From an uncultured Ignavibacteriota bacterium (GTDB taxonomy: Bacteria > Bacteroidota > Ignavibacteria > Tepidaquicellales > Tepidaquicellaceae): a stretch of DNA of 7,183 nt. The stretch spans positions 1 to 7,183 of the forward strand of contig CAIUQV010000087.1 of NCBI GenBank assembly GCA_903901375.1. Reading direction: 5' to 3'. Below, one piece after another: positions 1 through 7,183 of this stretch (the stretch's first letter is position 1; every line of letters begins with the position of its first letter). The notes beneath the pieces were generated by a model, which ran no database searches, was not told the origin of the DNA, and saw only the letters and a list, made by a program, of their open reading frames with translations. The translations under genes and the position numbers were made by a program.

Positions 1-1829
1 TCGAAACGGTTTTCCTGATTATGGAAACCGTGTCCTTCGTTGTCTTTTACCATATACTCTACTTCTATTCCGCGTTTCTTCATAGCTTCAACCATCTGGT
101 CTGATTCGTTTATGTTAACTCTCGGGTCCATTTTTCCCTGTGCTACGAATAATGGTGCGGCAATTTTATCAGCATGAAATACAGGTGATGCTGCAACGAA
201 AAGAGCGCTATCAACTTCCGGATTACCTACCATTTCGTACATCATTTTTCTGAAAGGCTCCCAGTATGGAGGAATTGTTTTCATAAATGTGAAGAGGTTT
301 GAAACTCCAACGTAGTCAACTCCGCAAGCATAAAGCTCAGGGGAGAATGTGAGTCCTGCGAGTGTTGCGTAACCGCCGTAACTACCGCCATATATTCCTA
401 CTTTTTTAGGGTTTGCAATGCCTTCTGAGATTAACCATTTGACTCCGTCTGATACGTCATCCTGCATTTTCTTACCCCATTCACGAAACGATGCTTCCCA
501 GAATTTTCTTCCGTAACCAGTGGAACCTCTGTAATTAACCTGAAGTACTGCGTATCCTCTGTTTGCGAGGAACTGCACTTCGGGATTAAAACCCCAGTTA
601 TCCCTTGCCCAGGGACCGCCGTGTATATTCATCACAACCGGCAGATTCTTTGGTTCAACACCAACGGGTAAAGTAAGATATCCGTTAATTGTTAAGCCGT
701 CGCGTGATGTATAGCTGACGGGTTTCATTACTGCGAGTTCGTTTTCGTTTATCCACGGACTTACCTCTGCTATCTTAGTTAGTTTATCGGATGACTGATC
801 GTAGAAGTAGTAAGAACCGAGCGATCTGTCGCTGTAAGTTCTGACTAAGAACTTATCTTCGTTCTTATTAACGCCTGTAATCACTACTTCGTTATCACCG
901 AGTTCTTTCTTTATCCTGTTGTATCTTGTCTCTGCCTGTGCATCAAGATATTTTATTTCTCTCTTTTCCTTAACATATGAAATGGCTGTTAAGACTTTTC
1001 TTTTCTTTGAATAACTTAGCCCGCTAACGTCTACATAAGGGTTTTCATACATCAGTTCCATTTCTTTTCCATTTGCGATATCGAATTTAACTATTGCACT
1101 TTTATCCCTGCCGAGGTTTGAAGAAGCATAGAGAAATTTATTATCAAAAGAGAAGAATAAAGGTTCAACTGATTCCCTGAAATTAGTAACGAGAACTTCT
1201 TTAAAAGGAGCGTCTTCGGTTTCCCTGTACATAAGGACGCTGTTTACTCCGTCGCTTGCTGTTGCAACTCTGAGCTTGCCGTCGTGGTCAGTTATCCAGC
1301 CCATAATGTTCCCCGGGTTTTCGGCAATCATTTTCTTTTCGCCTGTATTTACGTTAATCCTGTAAACATCGAATACCTGAGGGTTTCTTTCGTTCATCGA
1401 AACGAGCATATAATCATCTATTTCCTCGAGATCGTCAACGATTTCGGTTCTCACTTTGCCTTCGGGTGAAAGAAGTTTCAGATTACTTCCGTCTATATTT
1501 ACTGAATAAAGCTTGAAGTTCTCGTCTCCTGCTTTATCCTGCAAGTACATTATTTTATTGTTCCCCTTCCAGAAATAAGATGTTATATCTCTTTCTGTTG
1601 CAGAGGTAATGCGTATCGCTTCATCTGAGCCAACTTTCTGAATGAAAACATTCAGGCGGTTTTCCCATGACGTTAAATACGAAAAATAGTTTCCGTCGGG
1701 TGAAATCTGGTATCCCGTTTTTTCAGGATTTTTAAAGAAATCCTTTACAGGGATTTGTCTCACCTGTGAGTTTGCAATTATGGCCATAAATAAAATAATG
1801 ATTAAAGTAAAAGATACTGTTTTTCTCAT
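1..1829 (-). CDS. Exported S9 family (prolyl oligopeptidase type) serine peptidase, 3' end cut by window
   Basis: This is an open frame of 609 codons from the ATG at 1829-1827, running off the left edge without a stop. Residues 1-21 form a signal peptide: basic start (MRK), hydrophobic core, and an A-N-S site before Gln22. The protein should therefore act outside the inner membrane. About residues 40-360 look like the beta-propeller that gates access in this family, beginning with the QISPDG motif (41-46). The rest is an alpha/beta hydrolase. It has the oxyanion motif HGGPW (403-407), the nucleophile Ser483 in GGSYGG, Asp568 in MDPRV and His600 in GHGF. The 85- and 32-residue spacings fit acylaminoacyl-peptidase-like S9 enzymes. 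It probably hydrolyses short peptides; the exact specificity (acyl-peptide, dipeptidyl or prolyl) cannot be read. No Shine-Dalgarno site precedes the start. All catalytic residues are present, so only a short C-terminal tail is missing. Confidence 0.93.
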   Translation of the reverse strand, partial: MRKTVSFTLIIILFMAIIANSQVRQIPVKDFFKNPEKTGYQISPDGNYFSYLTSWENRLNVFIQKVGSDEAIRITSATERDITSYFWKGNNKIMYLQDKAGDENFKLYSVNIDGSNLKLLSPEGKVRTEIVDDLEEIDDYMLVSMNERNPQVFDVYRINVNTGEKKMIAENPGNIMGWITDHDGKLRVATASDGVNSVLMYRETEDAPFKEVLVTNFRESVEPLFFSFDNKFLYASSNLGRDKSAIVKFDIANGKEMELMYENPYVDVSGLSYSKKRKVLTAISYVKEKREIKYLDAQAETRYNRIKKELGDNEVVITGVNKNEDKFLVRTYSDRSLGSYYFYDQSSDKLTKIAEVSPWINENELAVMKPVSYTSRDGLTINGYLTLPVGVEPKNLPVVMNIHGGPWARDNWGFNPEVQFLANRGYAVLQVNYRGSTGYGRKFWEASFREWGKKMQDDVSDGVKWLISEGIANPKKVGIYGGSYGGYATLAGLTFSPELYACGVDYVGVSNLFTFMKTIPPYWEPFRKMMYEMVGNPEVDSALFVAASPVFHADKIAAPLFVAQGKMDPRVNINESDQMVEAMKKRGIEVEYMVKDNEGHGFHNQENRF

Positions 1830-1878
1830 AAGTATTAAATTAATTAAATTTAGTATATAGGTTTAATACGATTGACTT

Positions 1879-1908
1879 AGTATAAAGTTGTGAAAGAAAA
1901 GTAGTAAA
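1879..1908 (-). promoter_or_regulatory. Candidate promoter for the S9 peptidase gene
   Basis: On the minus strand, TTTACT (1908-1903) and TATACT (1884-1879) are separated by 18 bases, in the only sizeable intergenic gap. A start of transcription near 1870 would leave a leader of about 40 bases. The match is to a general sigma-70 pattern. It does not contain the Bacteroidota -7 motif TAnnTTTG, and the DNA is AT-rich enough for chance hits. A second TATACT at 1857-1852 has no good upstream partner. The whole gap from 1830 to 1997 shows no clear gene or terminator. Confidence 0.3.
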
Positions 1909-1997
1909 TCAATAGAAAAGGGGATGGACAGTTTTTCGGGGCAAGAAATTAAAGACTGGCACTGCATTTATGCTGAGAGGATATGGAATATGAGTTT

Positions 1998-2945
1998 CTA
2001 CTTTATTGCATTCTTAATACCTATGATTTCTGCGGCAATGCTTATAGCTATTTCTTCGGGGGTTTCGCTTTTTATTTTAATACCAATTGGAGAATGAACT
2101 CTTGATAAATAATTGGGATTAATTCCTTCGGAAACGAGTTCTTTGTATAGTGTTCCAACTTTTGATGCGCTGCCCATCATACCGATGTATTTTACGTTTT
2201 TGTTAAGAACAGCTTTAAGCACTCCTTTGTCCTGAACGTGGCCGGGTGTAACGATTATTATGTAGCTGAATTTATCTTCTATAACATCGTCTGCAGCTTC
2301 AACGAAATCTTTTATTATTATTTCATCGGCATAATTATTTTCGACAAGAGTGTTGACATCTTTTCGGCTGTCAATAACTATTACGTAAAAATCGAGCTGT
2401 GACATTACGCGCGAGATGGCAAGTCCCACGTGTCCGCCGCCGAAGATGTAAACTTTGTTCTTAACTCCGACACGTTCTGAATAGATAAACTCTTCACGGC
2501 TGAATGAATCCTTTTGTATGCTTTCTTCTATGTATTTGAAATCATTTTCAGTAATCTGCAAATACCCTTCATTATGTTTTTTCATACTCTCAATTATCGC
2601 TGATATTAAAGGCAGGTGTATTTCTTCAAGCACAACATATCCGATTATCTGAACGCCATTGCATATCATTCCAATGCTTTCTTCTGCTTTGCCAAGCAAT
2701 TTGTATTCTTTAAAGTAATTCTTTGAGATTCCGTTCAGCAGGTTAGCCTTACATTCGTTCGATACCATGCTTTCAACAAGTCCTCCGCCTACTGAGCCGC
2801 GAAAAGTACCATCGGGGGTAACGTACATTTTGAAACCCTGCCTGCCAGGAGTGGAATGGTCTGCGTCAAAAACTGTAGCAAGAGAAAGCTTTTTATGCTT
2901 TACTATATTATCCTTTATTTCATTCCAGAAATCTAACTGCTTCAT
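1998..2945 (-). CDS. xdhC: XdhC: molybdenum cofactor maturation and insertion factor for xanthine dehydrogenase
   Basis: This is a complete protein of 315 residues of the XdhC/CoxI family. In Rhodobacter capsulatus, XdhC binds the molybdenum cofactor, holds it while the essential sulphido ligand is added, and delivers it to XdhB; it is not part of the finished enzyme. The N-terminal domain shows STPGRQG (31-37) and GSVGGGLVES (50-59), both typical of the family. The C-terminal part is a Rossmann-like domain with GGGHVG (169-174) and Asp192 at the end of the second strand. It ends with the family motifs GMMGSASKVG (255-264) and HSPIG...ETPEEIA (284-300). The usual Cys-Gly-Gly motif reads Cys95-Asn96-Gly97. 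The ATG lies 2 bases after the xdhB stop, with no Shine-Dalgarno site, so translation probably depends on the upstream gene. It is the last gene of the operon seen here. Confidence 0.95.
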   Translation of the reverse strand: MKQLDFWNEIKDNIVKHKKLSLATVFDADHSTPGRQGFKMYVTPDGTFRGSVGGGLVESMVSNECKANLLNGISKNYFKEYKLLGKAEESIGMICNGVQIIGYVVLEEIHLPLISAIIESMKKHNEGYLQITENDFKYIEESIQKDSFSREEFIYSERVGVKNKVYIFGGGHVGLAISRVMSQLDFYVIVIDSRKDVNTLVENNYADEIIIKDFVEAADDVIEDKFSYIIIVTPGHVQDKGVLKAVLNKNVKYIGMMGSASKVGTLYKELVSEGINPNYLSRVHSPIGIKIKSETPEEIAISIAAEIIGIKNAIK

Positions 2946-2947
2946 AG

Positions 2948-5209
2948 TTATTTGTTATTGTATAAATTCATCAGAACTCTTTCGGGCGTCAATGGTGCTT
3001 CGTACTTCATTTCTTTCCTGCCGTTAAAAGATTCTACGGCGTTCCTAATTGCGAAGTAAGCACCGATTCCATACATAAACGGCGGTTCTCCGATTGCCTT
3101 TGAGTTCATCGGACCCGGTTTATTGTAAGAGTTTTCGAGAAACTCTATTTCAATATCTTTAGGTGTAAAATTAATGTCAGGTACTTTATACGTTGAGAGA
3201 TTATCCGTCAGTAGCCTGCCGTCTGAATTATAAATTATTTCCTCAAGTGTTACCCAGCCAATGCCCTGTACCAGTGCGCCTTCTGCCTGAGACCTGTCAA
3301 TCACCTTATTTATACTCTGCCCGATGTCGTGAATGATTTTCACACTTTCAATTTCATAAGTTCCTCGCAGGCAGTCCACTTTAGAAATGAACAACGAAGT
3401 TCCATAAACGTGATAAGCAAAAGGCTTACCTTTGTTGGTTTTTGTGTCGAAATATATATCGGGTGTTGCATAGAAAGAATGTTCAGATAAATTAATTCTG
3501 TTATGGTAAGCATTAAGTACTAAATCATTCCAGCTGTAATTAAAATCAGCACCGTTGACGAATAATTTCTCGTTCCTTATTTCAACTGAGTTAATGTCTT
3601 CAATATTATTTTTTTCAGCAAAGAAATTTATCAGTCTTTTAAGAATCGCATTACATGCAATTGAGGCTGCATTGCCGTTTAAATCAGCCCCGCTGCTTGC
3701 GGCAGTTGCAGAGGTGTTTGCGTTTCTTGTTGTGTTAGTAGTTTCCGATTTAATCCTTGAAAGGTTTACGTTAAAAATGTTTGCAGCAATCTGACGGATT
3801 TTCATGTTCACACCCTGTCCCATTTCTATAGCGCCAGTGCTAATACCAACACTTCCGTCTGAATAGACGTGTACGAGTGCACTTGCCTGATTCAGCATTG
3901 TGTGAGTGAAGGAGATGCCAAAGCATATCGGCATTAATGCATAACCTTTCTTAAAAAGTTTATTGTTTGAATTAAAAGTTTCTAAATCTCTTTTGACAGC
4001 ATCAATATCGTACTTCTCAAAGATTCTCTGCCAGCATTCCTGCGATTTCCCGTTTTCAATCTTTTGTCCGTACGGGAATTCATCACCTTCTTTGAAAAGA
4101 TTAAGTGCCTGTATCAGATGCGGCTCAATGCCGAGCAGCTTAGATGCCTTGTGAATTGCCGACTCAATTACAAACATTCCCTGAGGTCCTCCAAACCCCC
4201 GGAAAGCAGTGTTTGGCGGAAGGTTTGTTTTACAGCACCAGCCTGTTGCTTTGACGTTTGGAATAAAATAACTGTTTGTGCAATGTGCAAGTGTTCTGTC
4301 GAGAATAGGTAAAGATAAATCTGCCGCAGCACCTGCGTTCTGGTAATAAGTAACTTCATAAGCGAGTATCTTTCCTTCACCGGAAAAACCTATCTTATAG
4401 TCAGAAGTGTACGGATGACGTTTGCCGGTCATCCTCATATCATCCTGTCTGGAAAGAATTAGTTTTACAGGTTTCTTCAGCTTGTATGCTGCAAGTGCTG
4501 TGAGGCACGCCCACGCTGTTGCCTGATCTTCCTTACCGCCGAAACCACCGCCAAGCCTTGATACTTCAGACTCAATCTGGTTTGCAGAAATATTTAAAAC
4601 ACTTGCGGCAGTCCTCTGGATTGCAGTTGGATTCTGAGTTGATGATATAATCTTCAGTCCGCCTCCTTCGGTTGGATAACTGATTGAAGATTGTGTTTCA
4701 AGGTACAGATGTTCCTGCCCGCCTAATTCCACAGTATCTTCAACAATCAAATCGCACTTATCCCAGACTTCATCAACGTTTCCGTTTATGTATATTTTCG
4801 GGTCGTTAACAATAAGACTTCCTTTCCGGAATGCATCTTTAGGGTCTGTTATCACTTCAAGCTTTTCAAATTCCACTTTCACTTTCTTTGCAGCAAGTCT
4901 TGCCTGAGACTGTGTCTTTGCTGTAATAAAAGCAATCGGCTCGCCAATGAAATGTACATATTCAGAGGCAAGAAGTTTTTCGTCATGAATGATGCCGCCT
5001 ATCTGATTCACTCCCGGTATGTCGCTTTGCGTAAACACTGCGACTACTCCTTCGGAAGCTTTTGCTTCTTCAAGACTGATGCTTAATATCTTTCCGTGTG
5101 CAATCGGCGATGCATAAACCGCACCGAACAATGCAGAAGAAGGAATGCTTAAATCATCTATAAACAGAGATTCACCTTTTACGTGTCTTACGGAATCGTA
5201 GTTTTTCAT
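2948..5209 (-). CDS. xdhB: Xanthine dehydrogenase large, molybdopterin-binding subunit
   Basis: This complete 753-residue subunit (R. capsulatus XdhB has about 777) carries the active site where hypoxanthine and xanthine are hydroxylated to urate in the cytoplasm. The N-terminal part (about 5-130) is the aldehyde oxidase/xanthine dehydrogenase a/b hammerhead domain, followed by the cofactor-binding domain. Active-site residues match bovine xanthine oxidase by motif: Gln165 in GGQEH (bovine Q767), Glu227 in GGGFGGKE (E802), Arg337 in AFRGFGG (R880), Phe434 in GISFT (F1009), Ala503-Ala504 (A1078-A1079), and the catalytic base Glu708 in GEPP (E1261). Glu227 with Arg337 is the purine-type pair; aldehyde oxidases lack it. 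Bovine F914, which stacks on the substrate, aligns with Tyr380. EMGQG (462-466) is part of the cofactor site. The start overlaps the xdhA stop by 4 bases and has a strong ribosome binding site. Purine specificity is inferred. Confidence 0.96.
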   Translation of the reverse strand: MKNYDSVRHVKGESLFIDDLSIPSSALFGAVYASPIAHGKILSISLEEAKASEGVVAVFTQSDIPGVNQIGGIIHDEKLLASEYVHFIGEPIAFITAKTQSQARLAAKKVKVEFEKLEVITDPKDAFRKGSLIVNDPKIYINGNVDEVWDKCDLIVEDTVELGGQEHLYLETQSSISYPTEGGGLKIISSTQNPTAIQRTAASVLNISANQIESEVSRLGGGFGGKEDQATAWACLTALAAYKLKKPVKLILSRQDDMRMTGKRHPYTSDYKIGFSGEGKILAYEVTYYQNAGAAADLSLPILDRTLAHCTNSYFIPNVKATGWCCKTNLPPNTAFRGFGGPQGMFVIESAIHKASKLLGIEPHLIQALNLFKEGDEFPYGQKIENGKSQECWQRIFEKYDIDAVKRDLETFNSNNKLFKKGYALMPICFGISFTHTMLNQASALVHVYSDGSVGISTGAIEMGQGVNMKIRQIAANIFNVNLSRIKSETTNTTRNANTSATAASSGADLNGNAASIACNAILKRLINFFAEKNNIEDINSVEIRNEKLFVNGADFNYSWNDLVLNAYHNRINLSEHSFYATPDIYFDTKTNKGKPFAYHVYGTSLFISKVDCLRGTYEIESVKIIHDIGQSINKVIDRSQAEGALVQGIGWVTLEEIIYNSDGRLLTDNLSTYKVPDINFTPKDIEIEFLENSYNKPGPMNSKAIGEPPFMYGIGAYFAIRNAVESFNGRKEMKYEAPLTPERVLMNLYNNK

Positions 5210-6624
5210 AGTACAACCTCCTCTGTGATAACTTCAGGAAACAGTTTCATAAAATGTGCATACAAGAGGTTTCTTAAGAGCAGTTTTTTGTAATCCGCCG
5301 AACCTCTTACGTCGCCGATTGGGGATATTTCCGTAAGTGCTGTATCAATCCCCTGCTTAATGTTTTCGTAGTTTATTTCTTTACCGCTCAGAGATGCTGC
5401 CATCATTGACAGATAAGCAGGCGTTGGTCCCACACCGCCGGCAGATATATGCACGACAGAAAATTTATTATCTGTTATTTCGCAATAGAAAGATGTGTTA
5501 ACGCTTGCAATATCAAGATACTTACGGCGGCATACTTTTTCGAAACTGTATTTGAAATCGCCCGAAGGAATTTTAAATATAATTCTTGATACAATTTCAT
5601 CCGGCTGTCTGTCGAGCCGTTTATACCCTTTGTAATAATCTTTAAGGAATACTTCGCGCGTCTGGCTTTTTCCGGATAAAATAAGTTTTGCGTTTAATGA
5701 CAGAAAGAATGATGTCATATCACCGATAGGCGAAGCGTTATTAATATTACCGCCTATTGTAGCACGGTTACGGATTTGCTTTGAACCGAATAATAGTGCA
5801 GTGTCTTTAAAGCCTTTGAACATATTGTTGAAGATTGATGATGTCTCAAGGTCTGCAACTGTAGCCGATGCAGAGACGATGCATTCATCATTCTGAATTT
5901 TTATTATATCAGTACTGATAAGTTCTGAAATCAGGTTAATATCCTTTCCTGCGATTACATCTCCCTGCTGTACATAAAGGTCTGTGCCGCCCGAAACAAT
6001 AAGTTTAGTGCCTTCATAATTTACAGGAATTCTTTGCTTCTGAATCTGTTTCAGTTTGGCAGCTGCAACTTTAAAGTACTCAGGAATTAATTTGTTTTCT
6101 ATAAGAAAGGCAATTCTATCTGTAAAAATTTCCTTCTTGTTTAATATCTTTAAGACTTCATTCGCAGCTCTTATGATTCCAGGATGTCCGGTGCATCTGC
6201 ACAGGTTGCCTGTAAGATAATCGACAGCTTTTTCTGTTTCGAATGTTTCTGCGGTAAGCAGGTACGAAGTGAACGACACGACAAAGCCGGGCGTGCAGAA
6301 GCCGCACTGCGTTCCGCCTTCATCAACAAGGAACTGCTGGAACAGGTTTACACCATCTACGTTTAAACCTTCTATTGATATCACGTGTTTGCCGTCTATG
6401 TCGCCCATCGGCAGCAGGCAGGAATTTATGTTTTTATAATTAACATAGTTTCCGGAGAGTTCGCCAACAAGCACAGTACACGCACCGCAATCGCCTTCCC
6501 TGCATCCTTCTTTAGTTCCTTTGAGTTCCTTCATGTTGCGAAGAAAGTCGAGGACTGTCATAGCGGGATTAAATTCTCCCGAAATGATTTCTTTGTTACA
6601 AATAAACTTTAGCTGAGCTTTCAT
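5206..6624 (-). CDS. xdhA: Xanthine dehydrogenase small subunit with two [2Fe-2S] clusters and FAD
   Basis: This complete 472-residue protein (R. capsulatus XdhA has about 462) carries electrons from the molybdenum site to FAD. Residues 1-80 form a plant-type ferredoxin domain with ligands Cys41, Cys46, Cys49 and Cys69. Residues 80-160 form the all-helical second [2Fe-2S] domain with Cys107, Cys110, Cys142 and Cys144 (QCGFC and LCRC). From about 200 to 350 is the FAD-binding domain, with VSGGTDL (210-216) and the hallmark run IRNRATIGGN followed by ASPIGD (284-302). The rest is the C-terminal CO dehydrogenase flavoprotein-like domain. All eight cluster ligands are intact. NAD+ as final acceptor is inferred from bacterial relatives. 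The ATG is 2 bases after the glycosylasparaginase stop and lacks a Shine-Dalgarno site. The gene ends in an ATGA overlap with xdhB, as expected for subunits made in equal amounts. Confidence 0.96.
   Translation of the reverse strand: MKAQLKFICNKEIISGEFNPAMTVLDFLRNMKELKGTKEGCREGDCGACTVLVGELSGNYVNYKNINSCLLPMGDIDGKHVISIEGLNVDGVNLFQQFLVDEGGTQCGFCTPGFVVSFTSYLLTAETFETEKAVDYLTGNLCRCTGHPGIIRAANEVLKILNKKEIFTDRIAFLIENKLIPEYFKVAAAKLKQIQKQRIPVNYEGTKLIVSGGTDLYVQQGDVIAGKDINLISELISTDIIKIQNDECIVSASATVADLETSSIFNNMFKGFKDTALLFGSKQIRNRATIGGNINNASPIGDMTSFFLSLNAKLILSGKSQTREVFLKDYYKGYKRLDRQPDEIVSRIIFKIPSGDFKYSFEKVCRRKYLDIASVNTSFYCEITDNKFSVVHISAGGVGPTPAYLSMMAASLSGKEINYENIKQGIDTALTEISPIGDVRGSADYKKLLLRNLLYAHFMKLFPEVITEEVVL
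5217..5222 (-). promoter_or_regulatory. Strong ribosome binding site for xdhB inside the end of xdhA
   Basis: The minus strand reads AGGAGG, a full Shine-Dalgarno core, 7 bases before the xdhB ATG at 5209-5207. It is built from the Glu-Glu codons (GAG GAG) near the C-terminus of XdhA. Together with the ATGA overlap it fixes the xdhB start and favours translational coupling of the two subunits. The other three complete starts visible here have only AT-rich sequence at this position. Confidence 0.8.
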
Positions 6625-6626
6625 TA

Positions 6627-7183
6627 TTATTTAAAATGACTTATTGAATTCTTTAAAACATTATTTTCCCTGTTTGAATAAACTGCATACTGAAAATCGG
6701 GCTGGATGGCATAGGAGCCGTACTCGCCGAATTTATTCAGCGCCAGAAATCCTACCTGAAGTTCTTTTGCTTTATCTTTATTAATCTTTATGATTCTTTC
6801 CACTGCGCCTTTGCACGCATCGGCAGGGCTGTAGCCGTTTCGCATAAGTTCAACAACAGTATGCGCACCGGAGATACGAATAACTTCTTCGCCGACACCA
6901 GTTGACACTGCGGCACCGTGTTCATTATCAACGTACAAAGCGGCACCGATAACAGGCGAGTCGCCAACACGTCCGTGCATCTTGAACTTCAGACCGCTGG
7001 TTGTGCAGGCACCCGACAGGTTTCCGCTGCTGTCAATCGCAATCATTCCAATCGTATCGTGACTGTCTTTGTTCTCCCAGTCTTTTTTCTCCCAAGGCTT
7101 GTAAACGCCTGTCTTCAGCCATTCTTTCCACGCGGCTTCGGATTCAGGAGTTAAAAGATTTTCTTCTTTGAAACCATTCTGAA
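6627..7183 (-). CDS. Glycosylasparaginase (N4-(beta-N-acetylglucosaminyl)-L-asparaginase), 5' end cut by window
   Basis: The frame is open from the right edge (first full codon at 7181) to TAA at 6629-6627: 184 residues of an enzyme usually 300-350 long. This Ntn-hydrolase cuts the bond between asparagine and N-acetylglucosamine from degraded glycoproteins. It is made as a precursor that cleaves itself before the catalytic threonine. Counting from the edge, the motif HDT places the nucleophile at Thr43 (codon 7055-7053). The other active-site residues follow at the spacing known from the Flavobacterium enzyme (T152, T170, R180, D183): Thr61 in CTTSG, then Arg71 and Asp74 in HGRVGD. TGVGEE (94-99) carries the substrate-binding Thr-Gly. 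The whole beta chain is therefore present, and most of the alpha chain and any signal peptide are missing. The Met at 7046 is three residues past the nucleophile and cannot be the real start. Related isoaspartyl peptidases are less likely given HDT and HGRVGDSP. Confidence 0.95.
   Translation of the reverse strand, partial: QNGFKEENLLTPESEAAWKEWLKTGVYKPWEKKDWENKDSHDTIGMIAIDSSGNLSGACTTSGLKFKMHGRVGDSPVIGAALYVDNEHGAAVSTGVGEEVIRISGAHTVVELMRNGYSPADACKGAVERIIKINKDKAKELQVGFLALNKFGEYGSYAIQPDFQYAVYSNRENNVLKNSISHFK

Larger units (their letters stand above)
1998..7183 (-). other. Probable operon: glycosylasparaginase - xdhA - xdhB - xdhC
   Basis: Four codirectional genes are packed with a 2-base gap, a 4-base ATGA overlap and a 2-base gap. 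No room exists for internal promoters or terminators between them, so one transcript is the simple reading. The promoter and possibly more genes lie beyond the right edge. No hairpin with a T-run follows xdhC, so where the transcript ends is not clear. Confidence 0.85.

Noticed and set aside
1831..1884. Three AGTAT copies (1831, 1852, 1879) in the AT-rich gap as an operator or repeat array.
   Set aside because: The units are five bases long, unevenly spaced (21 and 27 bases) and expected by chance in such AT-rich DNA.
1964..1973. Inverted repeat GCATTTATGC downstream of xdhC as a terminator.
   Set aside because: Four-base arms with a two-base loop cannot form a stable hairpin, and no T-run follows.
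1924..2097. A plus-strand frame of 57 codons, preceded by AAAAGGGG and with a hydrophobic C-terminal half.
   Set aside because: More than half of it is antisense to the conserved C-terminal end of XdhC, whose Ile/Ala-rich codons give a hydrophobic reverse frame. The purine run touches the ATG, too close for a working ribosome site.
4168..4380. A minus-strand frame of 70 codons within xdhB in another frame.
   Set aside because: It lies wholly inside the conserved molybdopterin subunit, which has the real reading frame, and has no family features.
6627..7046. A self-contained 139-residue gene starting at the Met at 7046.
   Set aside because: The same frame continues upstream to the window edge and includes HDT, with the catalytic Thr just before this Met. 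It is an internal Met of a longer glycosylasparaginase.
2767..7154. Several plus-strand frames of 60-86 codons lying over xdhC, xdhB, xdhA and the glycosylasparaginase.
   Set aside because: They are antisense to conserved coding sequence, show no recognisable domain, and contain odd Cys/Phe/Ser-rich composition expected of reverse frames.
1..7183. A previously undescribed defence, mobile or regulatory system.
   Set aside because: Almost every base belongs to five genes of well-known metabolic families with intact motifs. No repeats, transposase, phage genes, tRNA, CRISPR or unexplained conserved frame were seen on either strand.

Overview
The window reads as an ordinary metabolic stretch of a free-living bacterial chromosome. 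All five recognisable genes lie on the minus strand, so transcription runs from the high-coordinate end to the low end. The organism is most likely a member of the Bacteroidota/Ignavibacteriota (FCB) group; this is inference. The grounds are close resemblance, from memory, of the first gene to the Elizabethkingia (Flavobacterium) glycosylasparaginase, AT-rich start regions mostly without Shine-Dalgarno sites, and a secreted S9 peptidase whose predicted mature protein begins with Gln.

In transcription order, positions 7183-6627 hold the 3' part of a glycosylasparaginase gene, cut by the window edge. It is followed almost without a gap by a complete xanthine dehydrogenase set. xdhA (6624-5206) is the small subunit with two [2Fe-2S] clusters and FAD. 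xdhB (5209-2948) is the molybdopterin subunit. xdhC (2945-1998) is the factor that matures and inserts the molybdenum cofactor. The junctions are a 2-base gap, a 4-base overlap and a 2-base gap, which strongly suggests one transcript. Its promoter lies beyond the right-hand edge.

A non-coding gap of 168 bases (1830-1997) holds a weak promoter candidate and no clear terminator. Then comes a separate gene for an exported S9 family serine peptidase (1829-1). It retains its catalytic Ser, Asp and His but loses its last residues at the left edge.

XdhA, XdhB and XdhC should together form a cytoplasmic enzyme that oxidises hypoxanthine and xanthine to urate and passes electrons through the iron-sulphur clusters and FAD, probably to NAD+. 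Active-site residues in XdhB favour purines over aldehydes. The glycosylasparaginase splits Asn-linked N-acetylglucosamine. With the purine enzyme and the secreted peptidase, this fits scavenging of nitrogen and carbon from nucleic acid and glycoprotein debris, which is inference from gene content. I found no mobile element, CRISPR array, RNA gene or convincing new system. The most notable points are the glycosylasparaginase in the xdh operon and the single strong ribosome binding site at the xdhA/xdhB overlap.
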